NCBI GenBank assembly: GCA_013339895.1
Contig: JABACO010000017.1
Location: forward strand, 5,308,750 to 5,372,749
DNA length: 64,000 nucleotides
Direction: 5' to 3'
Source of the DNA: Ephydatia muelleri
Lineage: Eukaryota; Porifera; Demospongiae; Spongillida; Spongillidae
Shown: piece after piece, positions 45,296 to 58,800 of the stretch
How the letters are laid out: each line of letters begins with the position of its first letter
How positions within the stretch are numbered: the first letter of the stretch is position 1
The notes under the pieces: model-generated
The model's input: the letters and a program-made list of their open reading frames with translations, nothing else
Databases searched by the model: none
Told to the model about the DNA's origin: nothing
Position numbers and translations under genes: made by a program

Positions 45296-46551
45296 GGAGT
45301 GGAGGCTATGAATGTCATTTCATCGATGCCCCTCATGAGGACGACTATTGCCTCATCTGTCAGCTACCTGCCCGAGATCCTCAACAAACCAAGTGTGACT
45401 GCGCCAAAATTCTCTGCAGATCATGCTATGAGAAACAGAAGGGCGTCGCGGGCACATGCCCAACGTGTCGCAAACAGCTTGATGCCTTTCCCGATCGGAA
45501 CATTTCCCGGAGGCTCAAAGCACTGAAGGTAAAGTGTAACACTGAAGGCTGCCCCTGGGAGAACGAACTGGGAATGTTAGATGATCACATTGCCAACTGC
45601 GAGTATGTGATCACAGAGTGCACCAATGGCTGCCAGAGCAGTCTTTGCCTTTGTGATCTTGAGCATCACCTCATGGAGGAGTGTCCCCTGCGGCAGTATA
45701 TCTGCGAGCATTGCACAGACCAAGGGCTCTATGCCTATATGATAGGTGAGCATCTTAATGTGTGCCCGGACATCATGGTCCCTTGTGCTAACGAGGGGTG
45801 CAAGGCTCACATGGCAAGAAAGGACCTGAAAGATCACAATTTGAAGTGTCCCATGATATACATCAATTGCCCATATGTAAGTATAGGGTGTGGCTATGTT
45901 TCACGCAGGGAAACAATGGATTATCACAACAAACATAACACAACTTATCATCTCAACCTTGCACTGGTCGAAATAGGAAAGCTGAGGGATGACCAAGTGA
46001 AGCTGAGGGATGACCAAGTGAAGCTGAGGGATGACCAAGTGAAGCTGAGGGATTGGACTGTGTGTCGCAAGTACTTTAAGATGCTGGGCTTTGAACAGCA
46101 CATGGCAACAGATGAAGAATGGTACAGTCCTGGGTTTTATACTTATCCCAATGGCTACAAGATGCGCTTCTATGTTTCTGCCTCTGATGCTTGTTTGCAA
46201 GTGTATTTGAGCATGATGAAAGGGGAGAATGATGATAACCTTGTGTGGCCATTTCATTATACTTGTGCAGTATCACTCCTCAATCAGCGTAGAGATGGAG
46301 ACCATTATGCTCGTCACTGGTGCTCTGATGATGACAATGATGACGGAGATCCTCATAACACCAGAGTGCTTGTAGGAGAGTTCCATGAACATTTGTATGG
46401 TCTTGGGAATTTCATAAGCCTCGAAGAACTATATCTCCAGAAAGGGAAAGATATTCAGTACCTAATGGATGACTGCCTCCACTTCATGATGGAAGTGAAA
46501 GTACTTGATGAATGCAGGCCATGGCTTGCATCTGCTGAGCCATGCAAGTGA
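45296..46551 (+). CDS. TRAF-like protein: RING, TRAF zinc fingers, KLRDDQV repeats, MATH domain
   Basis: The frame is open from 45268 to 46551 (up to 427 codons). A good acceptor (caacatag|GAGTGGAGGC) at 45295/45296 suggests that conserved coding begins with GGYECHF and that a first exon lies upstream, so the ATG at 45268 may be intronic. A RING follows (CLICQLPARDPQQTKCDCAK, then CRSCYEKQKG and CPTCRK), with Cys at the usual His position. Several TRAF-type zinc fingers come next (CNTEGCPWENELGMLDDHIANC and similar), then a 21-bp repeat encoding KLRDDQV three times (45979-46047). A MATH/TRAF domain (GFYTYPNGYKMRFYVSA, WPFHYTCAVSLLNQ, FISLEELYLQKGKDIQYL) closes the protein. The family comprises ubiquitin-ligase adaptors in innate immune and TNF-receptor-type signalling. 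TRAF-like genes with this layout are numerous in sponges. The frame looks intact. Confidence 0.9.
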
Positions 46552-46606
46552 TTGTTAAATTGAACAGAATGAAAGGCTTTGACTACTAGTTTCAGTTTAC
46601 AGTACA

Positions 46607-46612
46607 AATAAA
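46607..46612 (+). terminator. Polyadenylation signal AATAAA
   Basis: AATAAA lies 56 bases after the TRAF-like stop codon. Confidence 0.6.
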
Positions 46613-49216
46613 ATATAGGTTATTTGATTGGTAACAGGGTGCTTGTATATCATCCGCAGCGTGTGTACTTCATCAGTTGAACTTGTGTCCTACAAGTTAA
46701 GTAGTTACATTATGCATCGTGTTTTGGTGATGATGATACTAATTGTCTTATCTCATCTGTAAAAAATTCTTACTTTGCGCATGAACCGTTGTCACAACGT
46801 TCGTCATGTAACTTCACGTGCATGCAGACAAGTGTGTCTATATGGAATGTAATGCCGACTGTGCGGTCATACACAGACGGGGCATGAGTAGTCGCGCAGT
46901 TGCCTGCCTTCTACGACCAGCTACGCGGCTCTTCCGTAAACTGCACTTACAGAGTTACAAGTGAAGAGCTGTACACATTTATGAATACCCTCTACATTTT
47001 GTATTCGTGTAAGTGCATGGGCTGCGATTAAGAGAGGATGGAAGGGGATCTCTCCGTGAAACAGACCCAATCTCGATTTTGGTACCCAATCATGCACACC
47101 AGAGGGGACTTTCAAATTCAGTGCTGTATGACGTGTAATTAAACGTATTGAGCTTGTTTACTTCCTGATCGTACTCTCCATGCATGACATTCTAAACAAG
47201 TGCAATTGCAAACTCCCCCCCACCCCTCCCCCTCCCACACCCAGCTGGATATAAGGTCCACTTGGCAGGCTATGAATATTTTTTGTTACATGTGTAGTGC
47301 AATCAAACACCAAGTGCATGTCTAGATAGTTGTGCTGGTGCACATTAAATTATCGAGCTGACCGATAATGGAGGATGCTAGTAAATGGCAATTGTAGTCT
47401 TGAATAGAATTGCCAGTGTAATTCAACTTCAGTTCCCTATGTACCAGACATTTTCGCTTGAGTTGCAGTGAAGCATTTGTGTTGTTTAGATGCCTTGATT
47501 CAAATACTGATTGATGTGTAGTGCTGTGCCGAATCAGTCTACAGTACCGCTCACCCACTAGTTTACACTCGCGTTAACAAGACTCGCTCGCAACTCGCGC
47601 TCAACTCGTACAAAAAATATTCTCGCGCGAGTGATGTTGTCTATATTTGCGAGTGCGTTTCGAGTGTCGCGCGCGAGTAGCGGATAAATAGATGAATTAA
47701 CTGAAAAGGGCATGATGCCCTTTCGCATGCATCTAATTATTTCCTGTTACGTCTGTCATTGTGCAAGCACGAATGAAGTGTTAACTTGCAATGATAATGT
47801 ACACGTATAACAATGTTGGGGGTCACCTGATAATCGAATAGAGAAATGGATGCCTCTCGCTACTAGATATTATTGTCAAGTCCCTTGGTCTTGCAGTAGA
47901 AATTTCATCCGTCTAAGTCGTTTCCTTTCCAAAACGTTCGTTTGGATCGAAGGGTGAAACGCGCTCGTTTAGATCATAGATGTTAATGCAGAGGAGTTTG
48001 TTCGAGGTAACGAACACCGCCTTAGCCAGTTTGGTCATTTTATGCATATATGTATGCATGGCATATCAAATGTGCAATTTCGAATTCATAGCATGATTTT
48101 TGAGCGGCGAACTGCAGTGAGATTCCTTATGGTTTAGGACGTAATTTGCAAACCTTCTGGGACGGAGCCCCAGACCCCGACAAGGGAGCTTACAGCGCTC
48201 CCCCATACCCCCTGCTGGGCAGGAGGGGGTTACACCCCCTACCGCATCCACCCCTTCATTATTTATTCATTTGCCGGACCAATGTTTTGCACCTTCCGAC
48301 GTCCATGTCATAGCCATTAGTTCATTGCAGATCTAGAATGCCAAGGTTAGAGCTTGAAACAAGACGGAGGGTTATTTTGTTGCGCAAAAGAGGGGCAGTG
48401 TAGAATATATTAGAGAAACATTGCTAGAGGAAGGAATTGCTGTATGCATGCATGTACACTCCCTTATGTCGATTCTAGCTCTGATACGAGCACCACCCAC
48501 CAACCGGCTGCGTATAAACGGCCTTGTTCTCGTTCCAGATGGTGCCGCGCTTGTGGTGTGTATCTAAGGTGTGTACTAACCATCTGCCATAGGTACAAGA
48601 AAAAAAATCATGGGTTCCAATATCGTTTGCACACACATGACATCTTCTCAACAACTGAATGATATCTGGGTCACCAGACAGCTGACAAGTGGCAGCGTTG
48701 TATATCTAAGTGTCTCTGCAAGGTTAGGACTCTGGAACTAATATCGGCTGACAACCAAGCAGTAGGAGGTCACTGCAAATGATACATAATTCATTGTGAA
48801 CCAACCCATTGGCTGTAGGTTTGCTGCATGACTTCATGTTTTTCAGGCCACCTAGAGAGGCAAAAACGGTTTGATCGCAAATGAGGTCTTGGACCTGCCA
48901 CGATACGATATTTCTCACGATTAAGTGGTAGAAGCATCAATCATGATAACTATATAGCATTTTGGTTATAATCAACACATGATAGAAGAATCTTTGGGAT
49001 GCAAAGATAGCCAACTTCATTTATTAGATGGCATGAGTAACTATGGACCATATTGTCATCCCATATTAGGTAGAATGACATATCCAGCACTATGGTCCAT
49101 TTGCAGCTGTAGATATTGTCCATTTGTTGTTACATCATGTCACAACCTAATAAAGACTATAGTTTATGTCATGCACATCACCCTCACAAAACTATACTCA
49201 CATTTGACACTGTACC
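46613..49216. other. No confident gene
   Basis: A CpG-rich cluster of ctcgcg/cgcgag words (47560-47690) resembles the end of a mobile repeat. A GC-rich block (48160-48245: ggagccccagaccccgac, cccccataccccctgctggg) resembles another repeat end. A plus-strand frame at 48444-48662 has no motif. Confidence 0.35.
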
Positions 49217-49960
49217 GTTACCCTAACTGATGCTCACCAGGGACTACTCGCTAACATCACTGTTTCTGGCCGCTATCATGATCCTATCTGATGCCCACCA
49301 GGGATTGTTTGTATCATGACCCTATCTAATGCCCACCAGGGACTGTTTGTCAGGCCACTACCATGACCCTATCTGATGCCCACCAGGGACTAGTTGCTAA
49401 CTGCCCAGCTGCTAGCATGACCCAATCTGATGCCCACTCTCTAACTGTTTGTTCGGCTGCTCCAATGACCCTATCTGATGCCCACCAGGGACTAGTCGCT
49501 AACTGTTTGTCTGGCTGCTGGCATGACTATCTGATGTCCATCAGAGACTATAACTGTCTGGCCGCGAAGATGACCCTATCTGATGCCCACCATGGGCTAT
49601 AACTGTCTGGTCGCTAGCATGACCCTATCTGATGCCCATTTGGGACCATGACGGTTTGGCGGCTACCATAACCCTATCTGATGCCCACCAGGAATTAATT
49701 GCTAACTGTTTGTCCGGCCGCTACCATGACCCTATCTGATGCCCACCAGGGACTGTTTGTCTGGCCGCTACCATAACCCTATCTGACGTCCACCAGGGAC
49801 TATTTGTTGTTTGTCCGGCCACTAGCATGACCCTATCTGATGCCCACCAGGGACTAATTGCTGTTTGTATGGCCGCTAGCATGACCCTATCTGATGCCCA
49901 CCAGTGACTATAACTGTTTGGCTGCTACCATGACCCTATCTGATGCCCACCAGGGACTGA
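49217..49960 (+). repeat. Minisatellite with CATGACCCTATCTGATGCCC core
   Basis: About 15 variable-length units of roughly 40-60 bp share gaccctatctgatgcccacc followed by agggact and a ggccgctac segment. Unit length varies because of internal gains and losses. Confidence 0.9.
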
Positions 49961-50399
49961 GTTACCTGTGTGCTTGTCAAAAGTAAGGTCGCATGGAATG
50001 AACAGGTACGGGTTCCAGCGAGCATAATGATGTCACAATGAACAAATTTCAGTTCAATTGTGATTGTGTGTTTAAGCAGTGATTTTGCTCATGCATATGC
50101 ATAAATGGGTTACCAGCCCCATGACCACACCCCTTCCAGCCATTATTGAAATTACATCTCTGGGAATCAATCTCCATGCCACTAAAATGGCAGAATTGTA
50201 CCTTGCATTGTTCATCTCGAAAAATACTAAGTTTATTATTTATTTTCTCAGGGTGACCTCATGTAGATGTGTATTACTGGCAACATAAATCTGGTGGATT
50301 AATAGTTCGCGTGCAATGAAATGGTGAAAACAAATCCGTCAGGTTTGTCAGCGGCTCTATCAACTGTGCAACGCTTACTTCAAGAACAAAGAAGCCTTA

Positions 50400-50496
50400 T
50401 AGAACTGAAAGCAAACACGAGGGTTCTTTGGATCATTATTAGAAAGTGGTATAATATTTGCCACATGTGTAATAGTGCAAAAGTGTTGTGTGTGGT

Positions 50497-50532
<36 letters not shown>

Positions 50533-50960
50533 ATGTGTGTACACACATGCAAGTGCTGTGCTCAAGAATTGTAATGTCCATTTACACATCATATGCACAT
50601 GCATCAGGGTGTGTGAACAAGCATGAGGGCACGTTCATGTACTGTGTGAGCTGAACACTTATATTTAAACAAAACTGAAGTCACTACAAGTGGTACATAA
50701 GCCACATAGCAAAGGGATGAGGTTAATGGAATGATGAGAAGTTGAACAAGGATTGTGTCAAATTGGAAAGCTTTATTCACACTTCTCTACTAATTAGGAG
50801 CTTAAAGTCTTATGCCATATATTATGATGAATACATGCATAGCCGTATATTTGTCACATGTATCTAGTGTTACTATGTGGTGTACAAAGGATTAATCCTA
50901 TGGGGACAAGTTGGCATATACAACGGACCAATCCTATGAGGACAGGTGTATACACTGTCG
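50400..50960 (+). repeat. Third copy of the inner arm of the 8.1-kb element
   Basis: Phrases such as acgttcatgtactgtgtgag, aaagctttattcacacttctct and ggaccaatcctatgaggaca match about 40600-41060 in the same orientation and 35800-36400 inverted. A (GT)n run lies at 50500-50531. Confidence 0.7.
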
Positions 50961-51850
50961 ATGAGCTATGAGCAAATTGATCAATCACCTTTTCATTAAA
51001 CATCATAAGTTATTTTCAACTGCCATTTTTAGCAGCCACTCTAGTCTATCTTGTACCATTGATGACATTAACCAAGTTTTCGCTCTCTTCGAATTCAACG
51101 CAGAGAAACTACGTTCTGCAGTGAGGTCTCCAATCTCGTTACTGTCCTCTTCTTGGTCAGTGTCTGAATTGTGCATACACCTGAGCAAAGTTGAATAACT
51201 TTTCTGTACACCACAATGAATCTAAGTTACATGCATATTTCTCATACAAAGGTTTGAGGTGGCATTGGGTATCAGTATCCAAAGATGTCCGAAGCATGCA
51301 TGGTAAAGTTAATATAATTATATATAGGAGAAACAACCTTTGAATAATGGATTGCTATCTTCAAAACGACTTTTGAAGGATTGCAAAATAGACTCGTATC
51401 ATGCAAATACGACGTAAAAGATGCAATGTTTACTCAGTTCAAGTGACTCGGTTTCAGGAATTGTTTAAATTAATTCGTTTTGTGATTTGCGGCGCACACA
51501 TGTATTATTCCACTCAATATTGCCATCAAATCCAACGATAGCGTCTGCATTGTCTCGCATTAGCTCCAGTGAAGATGAAACACTATCAATCATTGTCTGT
51601 GCTTTGGAAAAATCGATATTAAGAGTCTGCAAATAGCGACTCGGTGGTTCTGTGCGCGCAAAAATTTCACGGAAGAGATAACAGGAACGTGTAAGGTAGC
51701 TAAAATTGTTTTGTATTGATAGAAACAAGCATACTAACTTAATAAAGAATACATCTTTTGACTGAAAGGTGCATGGAGTTATAATGCCAAATGTATTTTC
51801 AGCAGTGGTTCCGGTTGCTTTTCGAAGGGCTCTGAAACACAACATTTATG
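50960..51850 (-). pseudogene. hAT transposase fragments (DUF4371/ZMYM1-like)
   Basis: On the minus strand, an upstream block at 51465-51845 reads SCYLFREIFARTEPPSRYLQ then TLNIDFSKAQTMIDSVSSSL. A downstream block at 51003-51130 reads LTAERSFSALNSKRAKTWLM then SSMVQDRLEWLLKM. The second is the typical hATC AERSFSAL...KTWLRSTM...RL pattern. Order and strand fit one decayed transposase, with the middle missing or diverged. Confidence 0.7.
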
Positions 51851-52898
51851 TGGACATTTTGCTGATTTGTTCATTGTAAGTAATTTCTGGAGTTGTGTCA
51901 ACAACAAAGCTCTTGAACGCTCTATTGCTTTGACGATGCTTCTGGCAATATTTTAGCATTGAACTAGCTTATATTATTCTGAGTAGTCTGACTCAAGTCA
52001 ACCTTGAGCCCTGTCGTTTGTATAGTTTCTCTGCAGATGTTAACGTTGTCCCATCCTGACCACCTGACCACATACATTGACTCGCGCGGTACCACTGGTA
52101 GTACACGGTTCCGTGGCGTCCCATGCTGTAAGGCCACAGGTGGGTTGGTGCCCCCCCCCCCCCCCCCCCCCCCCCTCCTTCCTGGCTCCCTCAGGCCTGA
52201 CCACCACTACCTAGAGCGATCGAAGCTCGGCAAACTAACAAACTATTAACATAACATAAAATGAAAAAGAAAAGGTTCTGGCTTGGTTGCCTCAAATCTA
52301 CCCATTCTCACAAGTTTCAAAGTGTGGTTGAGCATTTATAACTTGCCAAAAACATTGATCTACACTATGGGTATTGATGTGCATTCATGTATTGCGCTTC
52401 CAATGCCTTCAATACTTGAATCTCTTACACAAGATATATGCACATAATCGTTCCTTATTTTCACAGTTATGTTTCAATCTGTTACTCTAGTTTCCATGCC
52501 ATATTCACAATCCACCATGGCTGGAAAACTAAAATGGATACAAGACATGTATATGCATGTAAGCCTCAGACCACACACAATTACAGAAGAAGAACACTTC
52601 TAATAGAGTACAAAATTCAGAAACCATAAAACAGAGTGATACTAACAAAAATAAGTGCATGAACCTATACTTGAAAACACGTAGAAACTGACATCTTCAC
52701 TGGAAGAACACCACAGACAGTTCACACCTAATAAAGGGGAATATAAAGGATCCAATCATACTTATCACAGATTCCAATATACCAATGTACCCTTATGTTG
52801 GTGCAGGTATCATCATTCCTTCTCTTGTTTTGGACAAACATCTTGCCCTCGTAAATCCTTGTACTAGGTACATGTAAATTTGATATTTGAAACCTAAA
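51851..52898. other. No gene seen; poly-C run
   Basis: A poly-C run of about 26 bases lies at 52150-52175. The remainder shows no recognised coding or RNA feature and forms the 3' side of the PTEN gene. Confidence 0.4.
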
Positions 52899-55800
52899 CT
52901 AGTCATATGGTAAGGGTTCATCTTGGAACTACAGGTGGGCGGGGGGAGGTTCACACAAGTACAATGCAGTGCACACATGTGTAATGCGCCAAATAAAACC
53001 TATTTGCTCGAGCTTTTCGTGGAGACATTTCACTAATATACACGTACACCGTAGTAGATAAAGTACATGTACTGTACAGAAGTATACATGTATGAACCAA
53101 CTTTACTATAATACTGCCAACAATCTTTAACCCCCACCCCACCGTGGGCTCTGAGTCGTCATCCTCTGGATCAGTATCTGACAGATTAGAAGTATTGTCA
53201 TTGTCATTGTCACCACTTGTGTCCTCCGTCTTCACTCCAAATGAGGACACATGACTAGTGTCATCAATATCTGATAGAAAGACATGAAGCTGTGTGTGTG
53301 TGAGAGTGTGTGTGTGTATTTGTTTGAGTGTATTGTATAGTGTGCATGAGTGGGTGTGTGAAGTCATGGCTTATAAGAAATGCAGTCAAACTGTACATAA
53401 GACAGCCCCTCCCTGATATTCTTATTTTCTGCGATTTGTAGGTTGGGAACTACGCGCCAGCCCATACAGATAGTGATCAGTGATAAATTTTCCATGGCAC
53501 ATTCATGGGAGACTTATTCTAATTTGATTTATTGTATGAACACTGCAACTTTAACATGAATGCTACAGTAAATCATGGTCAAAAATGTAATATCTTTAGA
53601 CACAATCAAAGTAAGGTCATACAATCACTGAAGCTACCATTCCCAACGTACAATGCGCATGCGCATACATGGCGTCTCACATCCTATACCTACAACATTC
53701 CTCCCCACTAAATTGTCAACATCACATCCTAGATTTTCAATATCTCTGAGGGGGTTTTCTTATCCTTTGTGGGTATCGACGAGTGGGTGGTATTTCCTGG
53801 TCAGGTGTTGACATTTCTTGCTCCAAGGAAGGTGATGGTGATGTATTAGCTCCCTCCTCATTGGGTAGTGGCAGTATTGCAGGGGCCTCCCTTGGAGGTA
53901 GACTGACAACATTAGGGACCGGGTTTTCGCTGATACCGTCCATTTCAGATGGTGTTTCTTCAGATATCATCCTGTGCTCTCTGGTGCTCTCTGTTTCAGG
54001 CAATGATTCTTCGGTAGGTTGTTCCACAGTGGGCGTTAACTCCTCTCCACTCAGCACACTTCCAGAATTCCCCCACTTCTCCAATCTGGTCAACATGACG
54101 TTTCCACACTTCACCACCAGTATTTTGCACAACATAAGACAGTGGTCCTTGTCGTCCAATCACCACACCAGGGACCCACTTTGGACCATCCCGCAAATTA
54201 CGTAACATCACCCGCTGGCCAACTAAAAATTCTCTTGCCTTTGCATGCAAATCATGCATGGCTTTTTGCCGCGACACATTCTTTGCCACTCGAGATTCTA
54301 TATCAGGGTGCAGTAAATCCAATCGAGTGCGAATTTTTCTGTTCATCAATAGCTCACATGGAGCCACATTAGTCGTTGCATGCGGTGTAGTGCGATAGGC
54401 TAACAGGAAACCAGCCAAGCGATGTTGAAAAGTTCTCCCGATATCTTTGGTGCGCCTCAGTGCATTCTTCAAAGTCTGCACAAATCGTTCAGCAAGGCCA
54501 TTTGATGAGGGATGATACGGCGCACACCGTGTGTGCTGAACACCATTCTCCTTCATAAACCGTTGGAACTCCTTCGACACAAACTGTGGCCCATTATCCG
54601 AGACCAACTGATCAGGCAATCCATGTACAGCAAACAAGCCTCTTAAAGCTTGAATAGTCAATTCTGAAGTGGTCGAAGTCATCTCAATTACTTCCGGCCA
54701 CTTAGAATGAGCATCTACAACCACCATCAACATGCGCTTCTCAACTGGACCAGCAAAGTCAACATGAATACGTTGCCATGGTTTAGCCGGCCACAGCCAG
54801 GGGTGTAACGGAGCTACACTTGGTGCATTTTTAACGCTCTGACATGGCAAACATGATGCTACCAGCTGCTCCACCTCACGATCCAACCCTGGCCACCAAA
54901 CATAACTCCGTGCCAGAGCCTTAATACGACAGATGCCAGCATGATCCTTGTGTAGTTCCTCCAGAATAGGGGCTTGCAGTCTCTTCGGTATAACCACTCG
55001 TGTTCCCCACAATACACAGTCATCCTGTAGTGTTAACTCCAATTTTCTAGCCACATACGGCTTGAGCTCATCCGAAACTGCAACCGGCGGCCAACCATTC
55101 CTAATACACTGCACCACCTGACCAAGAACCGGGTCATGATTAGTAGCTGTTTTCAACTGTTGATATGTAACAGGCAAGGTTTCTAACTGAGTCACATTGT
55201 ACACCTCCACATCCCTAGTGCCTTCCTCTTCCATAGGAGCACCAACAATAGGTAGCCTAGATAGAGCATCTGCATTTCCGTGACACTCTGACTGTCTATA
55301 CCGTATGTCATATTGGTACGCTGACAGTAGCAGGGCCCAACGTTGCATCCTAGCAGCCGCTAGGGGAGGAATCCCTATGTGTGAACCCAATATAGTAGTC
55401 AGTGGTTTATGGTCAGTCAACAAAGTGAACTGGTGACCATACAGAAACTGATGAAATTTTTTTACTCCAAACACCAAGGCCAGTGCCTCCTTCTCCAGTT
55501 GAGCATAGTTCTCTTCAGATCTGGTTAGTGTACGAGATGCAAAGGCTATTGGCTTTTCTTCTCCACTGGGTAACCTATGTGAGATCACTGCTCCTACTCC
55601 GTAGCTAGAAGCATCCGCAGCCAACACTAGAGGAAGATCTGTGTCATAGTGCACCAACACACTAGATGCTTGTAATGCCTCTTTGGCCTTCTCAAATGCT
55701 TGACGACACTGGGCTGACCACTGCCATTTCACCCCCGACCGCAGCAATCCATTTAACGGATGCAGTAAGGTAGCCAAGTTAGGAATGAACTTTCCGTAAT

Positions 55801-58800
55801 AATTGAGCATTCCTAAAAACGATCTTAGTTCCTGGGTATTCTGTGGAGGGGGTGCCTGCACTATGGCTTCTGTTAAGGTGGGTGACTTGTGCAATCCTTC
55901 TGCATCAATTACGTGTCCTAAATACGTGACCTTCTTAGCCAGGAACACACTTTTCTCCTTGTTCATCCTCACTCCATGTTGTTGAAGCCGATGCAACACT
56001 GCCTCCAAGTTGTCAAGGTGAGCTTCAATGGTGGCTCCAGTCACCAAGATGTCATCCAAGTAACACACAACATTTGGAATTCCTTGAAGCATAGTATCCA
56101 TTACTCTTTGAAATATAGCGGGTGCTGAAGCAACTCCAAAGGTAAGGCGCTTATATCGGTATAAGCCTTGATGTGTGTTGACTGTCAAATACTGTTGAGA
56201 TTCCTTATCCAGCAGCAACTGCTGATAGGCCTGTGACAAGTCTATTTTAGAAAATGCGGTCCCTCCAGCTAGTGAAGCAAATATATCTTCTGGTTTTGGA
56301 AGTGGATACTGATCCACTTCCAGTGCCGGGTTGACTGTAACCTTATAGTCCCCACAAATTCGAAACGTTCCATCCTTCTTGGGAACTGGCACTATAGGAG
56401 TAGCCCAATCACTGTGCATTACTCTTTCCACAATTCCTTCTTTCTCCAACCGATCCAATTCCTCTCCAACACGTTGTTTAATTGAAAATGGTACCGATCT
56501 GGCTTTGCAGAACTTGGGATGAGCATCAGCCTTGACTGTCAGCTTCGCCTTGACCCCTTGAATAGCCCCCATTGCTGGCTTAAACAACTCTTCATACTTC
56601 CTCATAAGAGCTTCCAATCGCCCATTCTTTTCCATCAATACATGATTCACCATTGACCAATCCAGCTTTAACTGTCTCATCCAATCTCGGCCTAATAAGG
56701 TAGGTCCATCTGTATTCACTACAAATAATGACAGAGTCCTAGTTTGGTTCTTAAACTTGACTTGCACCGAAATAGTACCCAAGACTGTTATCTGCTCTGC
56801 CGTATAAGTACGCAGTCGTACCCTGGTGTTCTGTGGCTTCAAATATGGAAATAGCTCTTGGCGAACCCTTTCTGGAATTATAGAGACCGCTGCCCCAGTA
56901 TCAATCTCCATCGGTAGAATCACCCCATTTACCTGTAGTGAAACTGAAATGGGCTCTCCAAATGGGCCATCGCCATTTACCACATACACTGTCTGTACTC
57001 CCACCTCCTCTGCTTCTTCAGTATCCACCCATTTTGTGCTCAGGGAACCTGTTTTTGCCTTTCTTTCGTCTCTACCCACTGCCATGGCTGACGGCCCCTT
57101 CTCCCGGCAGGCTCTTACAATGTGTCCCTTTTTTTTACACCGAAAACACACCACTGAGTCCTTAATTCGACACTCCCGAACTGAATGGTCTGTGGAATTA
57201 CAACGATTACATGATACACGCACCTGGCATATAGCTCCTGGCTTTGTCACGTTCAACTGTAGAGACTGTTTCTCCGCTGACTCCATACTAGAAGCTATTT
57301 GGACTGCTTTGGCCAATGTCACATCTGCTTCTGACAGCAACCGCTTCTGAATGGCGTCATTTCTTAGACCACATACCAATCTATCCCGCAAGGCCTCATC
57401 CAAGAACTGTCCAAATTCACAATGTGCAGCCAGCCTTCTCAATTCTACCAGGAACTCAGATATGGACTCTTCCGCTGTCTGATCTCTTCTATAAAACCGA
57501 AACCTCTCTGCTATGACTAATGGCTTCGGATCATAGTGCGCTTTTAATAGAGTTTTCAGTTCTGCAAAGGACTTATCCTTTGGTTGGTCCGGTGCCACTA
57601 GACTCCTTAGCACTGCGTACGTCTTCGCGCCAATCACACTCAACAAGATAGCCACCTTTTTTCATTTGCGATATCGTTGGCTCCGAAGTAAATCTCCACC
57701 CGCTCGAGGTACGCCGAAATACGCTCATCTTCAACTACAAACTCTGAAATACGGCCAAACGTGGGCATTTTACCAATCCCACCCTCGTCGCCAATGTAAT
57801 ATCTTTAGACACAATCAAAGTAAGGTCATACAATCACTGAAGCTACCATTCCCAACGTACAATGCGCATGCGCATACATGGCGTCTCACATCCTATACCT
57901 ACAAAAAACATCCCATGTATCCGTTGCTTTATACACAAACCTCTCTGCACCTTCAATCCATAGACGTGACTACACAACAGATGCTCTCCCCGCACATGTT
58001 TACGGACACACCAAACAGGTACATTATCTCACACAGGCACACATGCACATATACATGAGACCAGAACATGTTGAAACCTGTGCTCCAAAACAATTGTAGC
58101 AAGACATTATACTGTACCTGGAAGGTAGGTTGGATGTGCCTCTTGTCCTTATTAGCTTTATCCAGTTCATCTTTTGGTAGTACAATGACTTTGCAGTCCA
58201 ACGGAAACTCTGGTTTCTCTGCCCTTAGGACAGGACTGTAGTCTGTCTTTGAGTACCCTGCTGCTCCTTTCTCTGATTTTGGAACATAATTATGAAATAG
58301 GCTATTCTAGCACAGTGTAGATGCACATCACTTTGACACAAGGTATGTTCTGTACACCTGGCACATGTAACTTGCAAAGCATGTCCCATCATCAACCAGA
58401 ATAGGCATGAAAATATAACTGCCTCTTTATATCAATGAGTGTCTTTATCTATTTAGGATTTTAACTGCTTCGTTATTTAATTTTAAAATCAACCAAAAGC
58501 TGCTTTTTAGTTATGTGGCATCATTTTTGATTTGAATTATTATTTTGTCCTCACTGCAGTATAATGCACTCCAGCACTGCAATACACTGTCCCCACCCCA
58601 TAGCGATGCAAACATGCATGTATACACAGATACATGTCCATATTTACAAACATACACTCACAACACACAGATGCACATGTACTACACTGTACACCACATA
58701 TACACATACATGTAAACACATATATACATACATACATTCATGCACACATAAGCACACAAACGCTGCACTTGGAGATTTGCTCACGTTTCAAGGCATCCTT

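Noticed and set aside
49217-49960. Regularly spaced repeats as a possible CRISPR array
   Set aside because: The units are variable in length, the spacers are themselves repeats, there are no cas genes, and the host is eukaryotic.
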